Of a DNA stretch of 24,325 nt, positions 1-8,031 are shown piece by piece. Where the stretch lies: contig JAOAJJ010000002.1 in assembly GCA_026414245.1 (NCBI GenBank), positions 1 to 24,325 on the forward strand. The letters are read 5' to 3'. Positions within the stretch are counted from its first letter, which is position 1; the number at the start of each line of letters is the position of its first letter. The position numbers were made by a program, and so were the translations under genes. The stretch comes from Candidatus Bathyarchaeota archaeon (GTDB taxonomy: Archaea > Thermoproteota > Bathyarchaeia > Bathyarchaeales > DTEX01). Under the pieces are notes generated by a model that ran no database searches, had not been told where the DNA came from, and worked only from the letters and a program-made list of their open reading frames with translations.

Positions 1-258
1 CCCTAATAAATAAGGAGCGAGAGCTTAGCACCTAAAAGGTCGCTGGGGAAAGGGGGCGGAAAATGAAAATTTGCATCCCCTCGATTTTAAGTTAGGATAA
101 CTCGATTCTTATTAATGGGGAGAAACTGGGAAAACTTAGTCGCTTAATATTAAGCACTCACTATCTCTGGGAGAATGATATTCGCTATTATGTATTTAAA
201 GTGCCTGTGAAGTTTCTACAAGGATTTATTACTGTTAAGAAATATTATAAGGAAAAAT
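1..258. other. Left-edge region without a gene
   Basis: No convincing reading frame is seen on either strand. The region holds a perfect 14-bp palindrome at 142-155 (arms GCTTAAT and ATTAAGC) and a box A-like TATTTAAAG around 192-200. That box could have served the decayed gene that starts near 259. The extreme left end may be the downstream flank of a gene outside the window. Confidence 0.4.
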
Positions 259-683
259 ATGTTTACTGCAGGAGAAAGGGCTGAGAGAACACCATGGATT
301 TTAGTGCTGCTTATTGCCATATTCTCGCCAATTATACCAGTTTTCTGGTAGAGTTTAGAGACACGAAACATGAGTAAACTTCACTTCAGGCCCTTCACAA
401 GCAAGCTTTAATTTCTACATTAGCTCATATATTGTTGCCATAGTGTTAGTTGGCTCGCTAATCTCTGCAAAAATTTGACCAAAATAGGAAGAGAAAAGTT
501 TAGCTTAATAAAAGGCAATTTAGTTTTAGGTTTTACAATTGGCACAGGATTTATTGACCTACTTCGCAGCTGCTTGATTCTCTTGGGCAAATCTATATGG
601 CTTTTCTAACCGGCTGTAAAATTGCTATTTTATTTAACTTAGACTTCAGCAAGATGGGTTCCGATCCTGTAAACAGAGATTAA
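259..683 (+). pseudogene. Decayed small membrane-protein gene
   Basis: No intact ORF is present, but protein-like stretches follow each other in order across three frames. Frame 1 from the ATG at 259 gives a start such as MFTAGERAERTPW followed by a hydrophobic helix, ending at a TAG at 349. Frame 2 from about 374 gives a polar stretch and a second hydrophobic helix (YIVAIVLVGSLISA), ending at TGA 476. Frame 1 resumes near 481 (KIGREKFSLIKGNLVLGF). From about 556 frame 3 reads through LLDSLGQIYMAFLTG to a TAA at 681. Joined, they would give a protein of roughly 140 residues with two or three membrane segments. At least three frame changes are needed, so this is best read as a pseudogene. The family is not recognised. 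Chance composition in an AT-rich spacer is the alternative. Confidence 0.42.
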
Positions 684-713
684 TATTTTCATACTTGTGC
701 GACCGATTTAAGG

Positions 714-722
714 CTTAAATAT
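714..722 (+). promoter_or_regulatory. Box A promoter of the glycosidase-like gene
   Basis: The sequence CTTAAATAT ends about 31 nt before the ATG at 754. That spacing is right for an archaeal TATA box driving a leaderless or very short-leader transcript. No Shine-Dalgarno sequence is seen before 754, which agrees with leaderless translation. Confidence 0.5.
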
Positions 723-753
723 TAATGGTGTTAATAACGAGTACAAGATTAGA

Positions 754-3700
754 ATGTTAGCGAATAGGTTCTCATTTTATCCCGCAATAGGCGCTTACAT
801 TAATGCTGCGAAATATGGTAGGTTATGGTCCGATGCTAGGGAAGTTGGGGTCTCATGGGATGATCCTAGAGATGTCTGCGCAGTGATTATGCGATTTGAG
901 CATACGCCAATTGATTTAAGCAAAGAGGATTTAAAAGTGCAGTATTGGCAGAGCAGTTGGCCTAAGTTTAGGTTTGATCAAGCAGGCGCCGGTTTTTCAG
1001 GATGGCTTCCTATAGACGATCTTTACAATGGGCAGTGGAAGGATGCTGAATTTGACTTAAACATAGAAGGGGATGCGCTGCTTTTTACATTTAAGCCTAT
1101 AACCAGCGAGTTCCCGGAACTTACCGATTATGATGTGAAGTTCCGTAGAACATTAAAGGTTAGGGTTCTCTCCTCTAAAAATTTATCTGGAATCAAGAGT
1201 TTCGAAGTTTATACCGACTCCACCTGGAGACTGATGGAGGTCTCTATTGAATGGGGATGCGGGAAGGATGAAAAAAGGGTTTGGGATGGATTCATTGATG
1301 TCTTTAATGGGGAGATAAAGGATTTAAAACCACTTAACCCTAATAGTAAGGTAAAAATTCTGCCTAATAATTCTTGGTCCTCAAAGATTGAGAATGATGA
1401 AACCGATGGAATTAGGGCGGAAATATTTTACGCTTACAGTGAAAAACCGAAAAGTTTTGACGAAACTATTGTCACTATTAGATCCGCCACCTTCAGCTTC
1501 TCCTTCTCTATGAAAGATCTTGAGAGGGAAAGGGCTATTCTGATAAAAGATTATGATGTTTTAATTTCAAAATCCTCCGAAAACCTTAATCTTAAAACCT
1601 ATAGTAGCATGCTAAGTGAGAAAGGATTAGCAACTATATATGATATGATCGATAAAATGCCTGAACAAAGTCTTGAAAGAGCTTGGAAGGAAATGCCCAC
1701 CAAGAAAAGGAGCATTCATTTTATTTTAGGGTGTAAGGGTCGAAGGCAGAAGATTGGTGTCGATACGAGAGGCACGGTCTTCATACCGAAGCTTTGGAAT
1801 ATAAGGGTGAAAGGAAAATGCTCAGATAGATTCCTATGGGATGGGGGCACCATCGCCTATGGATTTGGTTTCCCAGATAAGGAGCCGGAAGAAAGATATT
1901 TGGAAGGTGAATACTTACCGATAGTGCATGCTAAGTGGGTTGAAGATGGTATAGTTTTTGAGCAAGAAGCCTTCGCAACATTGTTGTTAAAAAATCCGCT
2001 TGATGATCTTAAAGGTGAGGAGATGATAGATGGCGATGACCCAGTTGTGTGCATGATGAAAATAACACTTTTCTCCCAGAGTCTTTCTCCGAAAAACATC
2101 TGCCTTAAATTATCGTCGCTATGTAAAGAGAATTGGCGTGATGCTAAGGGTGTAGAAGAGCAGCTTAAATGCGAGAATGGACTCATTTATGCACTATATC
2201 AAAGTCATCCGATTAAAAGACTTAGATATGTTCTGGACGTGGGTGGGCGAGGAGAGATTAAAGATTCAGACGGCTCCCTTATATACGCTTTGAACCTTAA
2301 TCCCGGCGAAAAACATACAGTGTATGTCAAGATCCCCGCAATAACCCCGCTTGAAAACTTTGAGGTAGAGAGACTTAAAAGTTTAGATTTTGAGTTAGAG
2401 AAGAAAAGAGTGATTCAATACTGGAAGAGCTTGCTCAGTCAAGGAATGCTGATTAATGTTCCGGAAAAATGGCTAAATAATTTTTACAAGGCTTTTCTAA
2501 GCCATGTGCATATAACTGATGATAAAGAACCCGGGTCGGAGAGGTATATGTGTAGGGTCAGCTCATTTAATTACGGGGTTTTCGCCAATGAAAGTGCTAT
2601 GGTTATAAGCGAACTTGATCGGAGAGGGCTCTACGATGAAGCGGAACGTAGGTTGGATGTCTTCATACGTTATCAGGGAACAGCGGTCATGGCTGGCAAA
2701 TACTCCACCGCTAAGGGGGTATTCTTCGGAGCCGGAGGCTATGAATGTGGAGACTATGGTCAACATCACGGGTGGGTTTTATGGGCCTTCGCAGAGCACT
2801 ACAAACATACCCGTGATGAAGAGTGGCTTAAAAAGGTTGCACCAAACCTTGTAGAGGCATGCAACTGGATAATTGAGGAACGAAAGGCAACGATGAGGAC
2901 GATTAATGGTAAAAAAGTTGTTGAGTATGGTTTTCTACCCCCAGGCTCCCTAGAAGATGTTAAGGAATTCTGGCATTGGATTTCGACAAACGCTCACGCC
3001 TATAGGGGGCTTAAATCTGTAGCAGAGGTCTTGAGCGAGATAAATCATCCTGAGGCTGAAAGATTGATTAGGGAGGCTGAGGCGTATAGGGAAGATCTGC
3101 TTGCAGGTATTACTGAAGCCATGGTTAGAAGCCCTGTAGTTAAGCTTAGAGACGGAACATGGGTGCCACATATTCCTTCAAGGGTTGATAGACGTGGTCG
3201 AGATATCGGATGGATACGTGAAACTCTAGAGGGCGCTATGCATCTAATTTTATGCGGTTTGATAGATCCACACTCAAAAACAGCTGAATGGATAATGAAG
3301 GATTATGAAGATAACCTTTATATTTCTGAGGAATATGGGTACAGCGTACCTTCTCCAGACTTTGACAGATACTGGTTTAGTAGAGGGGGTTTCTCCATGC
3401 AGCCGAACCTTTACGGCTTTCAGATACCGTACTTATTGAGGGGGAAGAATAAGCATTTCTTACGGGCATTCTTTAACGCTTTTGCGGTGGCATTCTACCC
3501 AGACGTGTACATGTTAACAGAGCACCCGTTACCAACGATGGCGGACTGGGCTGGGGATCATTTCAAGACCTCGGATGAATCCATAGCGTGCTATTGTCTA
3601 AGACTTATGCTGATCCATGAGAAAGGCAGCACGCTGACCTTAATGCCAGCGGTTCCATCCAAATGGCTTGAGAACGGTAAACACATATATGTGGAAAACG

Positions 3701-3951
3701 CAAGCACATATTTTGGAACGTTATCTTTCACCGTTGAATCGCGGGTCGCTGAGGGCTTCATTAAAGTGTATTTAAAGCCGCCGACAAGGAATCCACCTAA
3801 ATATATAGAAATATATGTTAAACATCCAAGCGGTCTCAAAATAAGGGATGTGAAGGTAGACGGAAAGGAGTGGCCTAATTACGATTCGGAAACCAGCTTA
3901 ATACTGCTTGGGGGTATCACGAAACCGGTGGAGATAAATGTTTACTACTGA
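754..3951 (+). CDS. Six-hairpin glycosidase-like protein (GH78-like), 1065 aa
   Basis: This is probably a glycoside hydrolase of the (alpha/alpha)6-barrel type. Roughly the first 560 residues are beta-rich accessory sequence. A helical catalytic-type domain follows at about 570-950, with paired helices such as DYGQHHGWVLWAFAEHY near 666 and a Trp/His/Asp-rich lining (MADWAGDHFKTSDES near 929). A beta C-terminal domain ends the protein, as in alpha-L-rhamnosidases (GH78) and relatives. There is no signal peptide or membrane helix, so it should act in the cytoplasm on imported oligosaccharides. The sugar specificity and exact GH family cannot be told by eye, and the catalytic acids were not assigned. 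It stands alone on the plus strand, with a box A at 714-722 and a hairpin after the stop. The dehydrogenase and kinase further right suggest a saccharide-use neighbourhood, which is inference. Confidence 0.72.
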   Translation: MLANRFSFYPAIGAYINAAKYGRLWSDAREVGVSWDDPRDVCAVIMRFEHTPIDLSKEDLKVQYWQSSWPKFRFDQAGAGFSGWLPIDDLYNGQWKDAEFDLNIEGDALLFTFKPITSEFPELTDYDVKFRRTLKVRVLSSKNLSGIKSFEVYTDSTWRLMEVSIEWGCGKDEKRVWDGFIDVFNGEIKDLKPLNPNSKVKILPNNSWSSKIENDETDGIRAEIFYAYSEKPKSFDETIVTIRSATFSFSFSMKDLERERAILIKDYDVLISKSSENLNLKTYSSMLSEKGLATIYDMIDKMPEQSLERAWKEMPTKKRSIHFILGCKGRRQKIGVDTRGTVFIPKLWNIRVKGKCSDRFLWDGGTIAYGFGFPDKEPEERYLEGEYLPIVHAKWVEDGIVFEQEAFATLLLKNPLDDLKGEEMIDGDDPVVCMMKITLFSQSLSPKNICLKLSSLCKENWRDAKGVEEQLKCENGLIYALYQSHPIKRLRYVLDVGGRGEIKDSDGSLIYALNLNPGEKHTVYVKIPAITPLENFEVERLKSLDFELEKKRVIQYWKSLLSQGMLINVPEKWLNNFYKAFLSHVHITDDKEPGSERYMCRVSSFNYGVFANESAMVISELDRRGLYDEAERRLDVFIRYQGTAVMAGKYSTAKGVFFGAGGYECGDYGQHHGWVLWAFAEHYKHTRDEEWLKKVAPNLVEACNWIIEERKATMRTINGKKVVEYGFLPPGSLEDVKEFWHWISTNAHAYRGLKSVAEVLSEINHPEAERLIREAEAYREDLLAGITEAMVRSPVVKLRDGTWVPHIPSRVDRRGRDIGWIRETLEGAMHLILCGLIDPHSKTAEWIMKDYEDNLYISEEYGYSVPSPDFDRYWFSRGGFSMQPNLYGFQIPYLLRGKNKHFLRAFFNAFAVAFYPDVYMLTEHPLPTMADWAGDHFKTSDESIACYCLRLMLIHEKGSTLTLMPAVPSKWLENGKHIYVENASTYFGTLSFTVESRVAEGFIKVYLKPPTRNPPKYIEIYVKHPSGLKIRDVKVDGKEWPNYDSETSLILLGGITKPVEINVYY

Positions 3952-3982
3952 CCGATGCTGGACGCTGTTCGTTCTGTTGAAT

Positions 3983-4009
3983 AGGTGTAGGCTAAAGACA
4001 CCTTTCTAA
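3983..4009. terminator. Hairpin between convergent genes
   Basis: AGGTGT (3983-3988) and ACACCT (3998-4003) form a 6-bp stem with a 9-nt loop, followed on the plus strand by TTTCTAAAATT. It lies in the 54-nt gap between the glycosidase-like gene and the DUF362 gene. It may end both transcripts. Confidence 0.4.
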
Positions 4010-4857
4010 AATTGTGAGAGAAAACTCGATATTAGAGACCTGTTGAATTTTCGCTTTACTTTTTCTACGGGTTCTCCGATAATCTTTATGTTTTCTAGGC
4101 GGCATGTTCCAAGCCCCTTCTTCTCGGCTAAAACTAGGTGCTTAATCTCTGTTGGCGAAAAACCCATAACTGCGGCGCCTATAGCGTCAACTGCAACTGG
4201 ATCTGTGCCAGCTATAATTAGGTTCATTTTCACGGGGTTTCCGCTAACCTCATGCCCCTCCCCAGCCACGATTCCATCAATAACCGTTAAGCTAGGCTTC
4301 AATACTGAGGCTAAATCCACAATATTTTCGTTTAATCTGCCGTTATGCATGCTGCCCTTGGAAGCTAAGGCACCCATCATATTCTTTAACCCCAGGGTGA
4401 CGGTTGTTAATCTATGAACCTTAAGCTTCGGAACACTTATTATGGTGCTTTCCAGAGCTGTCTTTGCAACTTTAACTTTCCTAAGTGCTAGGGGGTTAGG
4501 TGGATAAACCTCGACGAAAGAATCCCTATTTAAATCCATTAACCTCACGTTCCATTTCTCGCTTACTTTATCTAGTTCCGCAATCCTGAAGGCTTCAAAT
4601 GTGTTGGTTAAGCCGCTTCCCTCACCGATAACAATGTTGTCTATCCCATGCTCCTTAAGAAATCTTATAATCCCTTCAATAACCCTGCCGTCGGTAGTAA
4701 CCCCAGTCGATGGATGATGAGCAGTAATATAGTTAGGTTTTATTAAAATCTGCCTTTCTTCCGATATAAAATCTAAGTCACCCTTTATAGCTTTAAGCGC
4801 CTCAGAAGTGACTTCTATTGGATCTGCCCCTCTAAATATGGCGACAACACTTACCAT
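4006..4857 (-). CDS. DUF362 domain protein
   Basis: This 283-aa protein matches the DUF362 family over its whole length. Recognisable features are an N-terminal LIKPNY segment, a STGVTTDGRVIEGI-type block, a glycine-rich VIGEGSG, a GLKNMMGAL block, and a C-terminal AGTDPVAVDAIGAAVMG stretch. The biochemical role of the family is not settled. Many members carry ferredoxin-type iron-sulfur domains, but this one has no Cys cluster and consists of the core domain only. It is transcribed alone and is convergent with the glycosidase-like gene. Its ATG is preceded by a box A about 34 nt upstream. The upstream dehydrogenase gene on the same strand lies 475 nt away, so an operon is unlikely. Confidence 0.85.
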   Translation of the reverse strand: MVSVVAIFRGADPIEVTSEALKAIKGDLDFISEERQILIKPNYITAHHPSTGVTTDGRVIEGIIRFLKEHGIDNIVIGEGSGLTNTFEAFRIAELDKVSEKWNVRLMDLNRDSFVEVYPPNPLALRKVKVAKTALESTIISVPKLKVHRLTTVTLGLKNMMGALASKGSMHNGRLNENIVDLASVLKPSLTVIDGIVAGEGHEVSGNPVKMNLIIAGTDPVAVDAIGAAVMGFSPTEIKHLVLAEKKGLGTCRLENIKIIGEPVEKVKRKFNRSLISSFLSQF

Positions 4858-4890
4858 GAACTATCACTCACTATAAGAACTAATGCGAAA

Positions 4891-4901
4891 ATAAATTTAA
4901 A
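4891..4901 (-). promoter_or_regulatory. Box A promoter of the DUF362 gene
   Basis: On the minus strand CTTTAAATTTAT lies about 34-45 nt before the ATG at 4857. This is a good archaeal TATA box and predicts a leader of about 10-15 nt. Confidence 0.45.
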
Positions 4902-5332
4902 GGTAGAGTGTCTGCGCATGAAAGGCATATAGATAATTTTACGATCCGCCTCTCTCAGAAACATTTTTCCATAATTATCTCACTTTAAATCCTTCAGGGC
5001 AAATTCTTTAAAATGATCGCTTTCCATAACCCCTGACTTAAATATATTTGGGAAGAATGGAAAGATTTTCATACTCATTCATAAACGTAATTTTCTGGTA
5101 ATTGCATGGAATCGTAGATTACGCCGCTCTAGACTACTAGAGGTATAACTGAGATGGGGAAGATTTTTGCGTTAGCATCGCAGGGGATTTCCAGTTATCC
5201 CTTATGCAAGCTGGACCGAGCTAACCTGGGAGCTCACTTTTGCATCCACGAGATGTTTGCCTCGTAAAGATATATCGTAAAATATTGTTTATCGGCAAGC
5301 TTTAACGGCAGCTAATAGATGGGCGCTTCATT
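4902..5332. other. Gene-free spacer with a cluster of inverted repeats
   Basis: No convincing coding frame is seen. Several short perfect stems crowd into 5127-5235: CTCTAG/CTAGAG (5127-5132 with 5137-5142), GTTAGC/GCTAAC (5171-5176 with 5220-5225) enclosing GGGAT/ATCCC (5184-5188 with 5197-5201), and GAGCT/AGCTC (5218-5222 with 5231-5235). The stems partly exclude each other. They may mark a structured RNA or the 3' end region of the dehydrogenase mRNA. No tRNA TPsiC-type motif and no C/D box pair was found. Confidence 0.3.
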
Positions 5333-6361
5333 TTAAATTTCAATTTGAACTTTAATCGGATCCCCAATTTTATTCATATGAACATTAAAGCCCTCCACTA
5401 TCCTTTCAAGCGGGAATACGTGTGTAACCAAAGATTTTACATCAACCATCCCAGATGAAACAATCTTGATGGCGGTTGGAAAAACATTCGCGTATCTATG
5501 TACGCCTCTTATATCAAGTTCCTTCATCAGAATTTTATCAACTGCCAGTGGGACCTCAACTAGCGGATAACCCACAAGCACTATTCGCCCTCCAGGTTTA
5601 ACCACATCCAGCGCTTGCTGGAGAGCTCTAGGTGAGCCTGAAGCTTCAATAACAACATCAACCCCCCTGTTATTAGTGAGATCCATGATCTGCTCAACAA
5701 TATTCTCCCTTGAAGCGTTTATTACGGATTTAGCGCCCATCTTTAGGGCACGGTTAAGCCTATAATCAACAATATCTATGGAAAAGACGTCGATTACGCC
5801 GTGAGATTTAGCTGCCTGTAAAGCTAACAACCCTATTGGCCCGGCGCCGAATATGGCAACGCTATCGTAGACGGAAACACCGCCTCTTTTTGCCGCCATA
5901 AGCCCGACTGCCAATGGCTCTATCATTGCCCCCTCCTCATAGGTCATGTTTTTAGGCATGGAATAAACGTTCTCGGCTGGGGCTGAAACATATTCTGCGA
6001 ATGCGCCATTATATGGTGGAGCTCCATAAAAGCGAACGCTTGGACATAGATTGTAGCGTCCAGACCTGCAATATTCACATACGCCGCATGTAAATCCCGG
6101 CTCTACCACAACTCTTTCGCCAACACTAATATTCTTAACATCTTTACCAACCTCCACAGCCTCGCCTGAACATTCATGACCCAATATGAGCGGCCGATCC
6201 ACGATGAATGATCCTATTCTCCCATGGCAATAAAAGTGTACATCGGATCCGCATACTCCAACACGTTTTACCCTGACCAGAACTTCTCTGGCGCTAATCT
6301 GCGGGACGTCGACGTCCTCAATCCTCATATCAAACGGTTTATATAGGACTGCAGCTTTCAT
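5333..6361 (-). CDS. Zinc-dependent medium-chain dehydrogenase (sorbitol/alcohol dehydrogenase-like)
   Basis: This is an NAD(P)-dependent oxidation enzyme of the zinc MDR family, nearest by eye to sorbitol/L-threonine/polyol dehydrogenases. Numbered from the chosen start, the catalytic zinc ligands are Cys37, His62-Glu63 (GHE) and Glu148 (EPLAVG). The structural zinc site is Cys92, Cys95, Cys98 and Cys106. The Rossmann motif GAGPIG is at 172-177. The total of 342 residues is normal for the family. An in-frame ATG lies seven codons upstream (6382), but 6361 is preferred because AGGAG sits about 8 nt before it and the protein then begins MKAAVLY, as is typical. The gene is divergent from a PfkB sugar kinase and shares a short promoter region with it, suggesting both serve one sugar or sugar-acid pathway. 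The substrate is not determined. Confidence 0.88.
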   Translation of the reverse strand: MKAAVLYKPFDMRIEDVDVPQISAREVLVRVKRVGVCGSDVHFYCHGRIGSFIVDRPLILGHECSGEAVEVGKDVKNISVGERVVVEPGFTCGVCEYCRSGRYNLCPSVRFYGAPPYNGAFAEYVSAPAENVYSMPKNMTYEEGAMIEPLAVGLMAAKRGGVSVYDSVAIFGAGPIGLLALQAAKSHGVIDVFSIDIVDYRLNRALKMGAKSVINASRENIVEQIMDLTNNRGVDVVIEASGSPRALQQALDVVKPGGRIVLVGYPLVEVPLAVDKILMKELDIRGVHRYANVFPTAIKIVSSGMVDVKSLVTHVFPLERIVEGFNVHMNKIGDPIKVQIEI

Positions 6362-6391
6362 GGTATAGTCTCCTGAAGACATTTAACTTTA

Positions 6392-6406
6392 GAATTAATT
6401 TAATTC
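6392..6406. promoter_or_regulatory. 15-bp palindrome between divergent promoters
   Basis: GAATTAA (6392-6398), one central T (6399) and TTAATTC (6400-6406) form a perfect inverted repeat. It lies between the dehydrogenase start and its box A (CATTAAATAG on the minus strand, 6409-6418), about 30 nt from the kinase box A. The position suits an operator. The AT-rich composition makes chance palindromes more likely, so confidence is limited. Confidence 0.35.
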
Positions 6407-6433
6407 GTCTATTTAATGCTTGGTGAATTGAAG

Positions 6434-6443
6434 CTTTTAAATA
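6434..6443 (+). promoter_or_regulatory. Box A promoter of the sugar kinase gene
   Basis: CTTTTAAATA lies about 20-29 nt before the ATG at 6463, so transcription should begin at or next to the start codon. There is no ribosome site, consistent with a leaderless mRNA. Confidence 0.55.
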
Positions 6444-6462
6444 CCTGCCTATTTATCTAAAA

Positions 6463-7431
6463 ATGATGAGTGTCCTAACTATAGGAGAAATATTAGTTGA
6501 GATTATGCGTGTGTCGAGAGACACCCCGTTAAGCGTTCCAGCAGAGTTTATAGGGCCTTACCCTAGTGGTGCTCCAGCAATATTTGCCGACGCTGTGGCT
6601 AAACTGGGTTTCCCCTCATCAATAATTGGGGCTGTTGGAGATGACGAGTTTGGTATGCTTGTTCTTAATAGGCTTAGAAGCGATGGTGTCGATGTTAGCC
6701 GCGTCAAGATTCTAGGGAATTATCTCACCGGTATAGCTTTCATATCGTATTTTTCAGACGGCTCTAGAAGATTTATATTTCATCTTAGGCAGTCGGCTTC
6801 TTCTAAGATCTCCGTGAAGGATATTGACGCTGACCATATAGCCAGGTTTAAGCATCTACATATTATGGGTTCAGCTCTTCTGATCGCTAGGTGTGTTCGT
6901 GAAGCATGCTACAAGGCTGTGGAAATAGCTCGCGGCATCGGGATAACGGTATCCTTTGACCCTAACATTAGGCTGGAGCTAATGCCTCTGGAAAAGGTGA
7001 GAAAGGTATGTGAGCCAATAATTGAGAAAGCAGATATAGTCCTACCGAACATCGAAGAGATAGAGGCTCTCACCAATAGCCGCGATTTAAACTCGGCTTG
7101 CGATAAGCTGCTGGATAAAGGGGTAGACATTATCGCGTTAAAGATGGGGAGCTCGGGATCAATGATATGTAAAGGGGGCTGGAAAAAGCACATACCGGCA
7201 TTTGAGGTGAAGGAAGTTGATCCTACCGGGGCTGGAGACATATATGACGCCGCCTTCATAGTAGGTCTACTCAGAGGCTGGGATATTGAAAAAGCCGGGT
7301 ATTACGCCAACGTAGCTGGCGCGCTGGCTGTGACGAAGTTTGGGCCGATGGAGGGCTGTCCAACCCATAACGAGGTGATGGATTTTATGAGGAGAACGAA
7401 TCCTGAGATCCTAAGAATCTTTGAGCACTAA
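6463..7431 (+). CDS. PfkB/ribokinase-family sugar kinase
   Basis: This 322-aa protein should phosphorylate a sugar or sugar acid with ATP in the cytoplasm. The PfkB signature 2 is clear: DPTGAGD at 253-259 with Asp259 as the expected catalytic base. FDPNIR at 165-170 is typical of 2-keto-3-deoxygluconate kinase and fructokinase-like members. The N-terminal substrate motif reads SGAPAIFA (35-42) instead of the usual GGAPANVA, so the conserved Asn is absent. The start may be 6463 or the adjoining ATG at 6466; a box A about 25 nt upstream predicts a leaderless transcript. It is divergent from the zinc dehydrogenase. KDG kinase is a reasonable guess, but the substrate cannot be fixed from sequence alone. 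Confidence 0.87.
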   Translation: MMSVLTIGEILVEIMRVSRDTPLSVPAEFIGPYPSGAPAIFADAVAKLGFPSSIIGAVGDDEFGMLVLNRLRSDGVDVSRVKILGNYLTGIAFISYFSDGSRRFIFHLRQSASSKISVKDIDADHIARFKHLHIMGSALLIARCVREACYKAVEIARGIGITVSFDPNIRLELMPLEKVRKVCEPIIEKADIVLPNIEEIEALTNSRDLNSACDKLLDKGVDIIALKMGSSGSMICKGGWKKHIPAFEVKEVDPTGAGDIYDAAFIVGLLRGWDIEKAGYYANVAGALAVTKFGPMEGCPTHNEVMDFMRRTNPEILRIFEH

Positions 7432-7479
7432 AACATTAGATTTCTGGGGATTGGGTGGAAGGGAGCCTATTAAAGAAAA

Positions 7480-7489
7480 ACATTTAAAT
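7480..7489 (+). promoter_or_regulatory. Box A promoter of the 7528-11513 gene run
   Basis: ACATTTAAAT lies about 39-48 nt before the ATG at 7528. A purine-rich stretch (GAGGAAGAGGAAAGTGAAG) follows just before the start. It could drive the membrane protein gene and the purP/M20 genes behind it. Confidence 0.4.
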
Positions 7490-7527
7490 CCTCTCTCAGT
7501 AATGAGGAAGAGGAAAGTGAAGAGAAA

Positions 7528-8010
7528 ATGGAAAGATGGTTTGAAAAGTTAAAGGGTGAGAAAGTATTTATAGTGCAGGGTTTCACCTCATTATTACTCT
7601 TAGTGATCACAATCCTAGTATGCTCTCTGAGCAGAAGGCTCCCTGAAGAAAATGGCATCATATCAGCCACCATCTGCGCTTCAATAGTTATCTTCGTAAA
7701 TATTGCGTTAACGCTGGCTAAGGAGGGGGCTGAAGGGATCTTTTTCGCACTGGTAGGCTCATTTATGGCTGGGGTCGCCATTGTCGTAGCCGGTTCTAGG
7801 CTTGCATTTGACCCCAATATAAAAAGTTACTTTCTAGCTTCTCTAACTCTATCCGGAATTCTTTCAATCAGCAGCAACCTTTATCTTATCCCTGAGAAAT
7901 TTAAGTTTGCCGGAATTAAATTAAAGAACCTTATATTCTGGATCCTTATAATCCTGTTGGCAATTATGGTTAACTTCGCTATAATATATTGGGTTCCAAA
8001 AATAGTTTAA
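7528..8010 (+). CDS. Small integral membrane protein, unknown family
   Basis: The 160-aa protein has about five hydrophobic segments, near residues 17-35, 44-63, 68-88, 97-115 and 133-156. Between them lie short charged loops such as CSLSRRLPEE and IPEKFKFAG. No catalytic motif or known family is recognised. It begins 96 nt after the sugar kinase and ends 21 nt before purP1, in the same direction, so it may be the first gene of the purP run. Its function is unknown. The hydrophobic pattern and gene-like spacing support it as real, but its composition would let many membrane proteins look alike. Confidence 0.65.
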   Translation: MERWFEKLKGEKVFIVQGFTSLLLLVITILVCSLSRRLPEENGIISATICASIVIFVNIALTLAKEGAEGIFFALVGSFMAGVAIVVAGSRLAFDPNIKSYFLASLTLSGILSISSNLYLIPEKFKFAGIKLKNLIFWILIILLAIMVNFAIIYWVPKIV

Positions 8011-8017
8011 AATTGTT

Positions 8018-8024
8018 GGAGGCG
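8018..8024 (+). promoter_or_regulatory. Ribosome binding site fixing a TTG start
   Basis: GGAGGCG lies 7 nt before TTG at 8032. It supports that codon, which opens the protein as MNYAIATLGSHS, the expected PurP N terminus. Confidence 0.6.
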
Positions 8025-8031
8025 CATTAAA

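Noticed and set aside
1857..3839. Several long open frames antisense or out of frame to the glycosidase-like gene
   Set aside because: They lie wholly inside a well-supported gene, have Ser/Pro-rich shadow composition and no promoters or ribosome sites.
5160..5245. Possible tRNA on the minus strand (TAGCTCGG-like D arm, GGGAT/ATCCC anticodon-like stem)
   Set aside because: No acceptor stem pairs, the anticodon-like loop is 8 nt, and the T loop lacks the TTC-type consensus.
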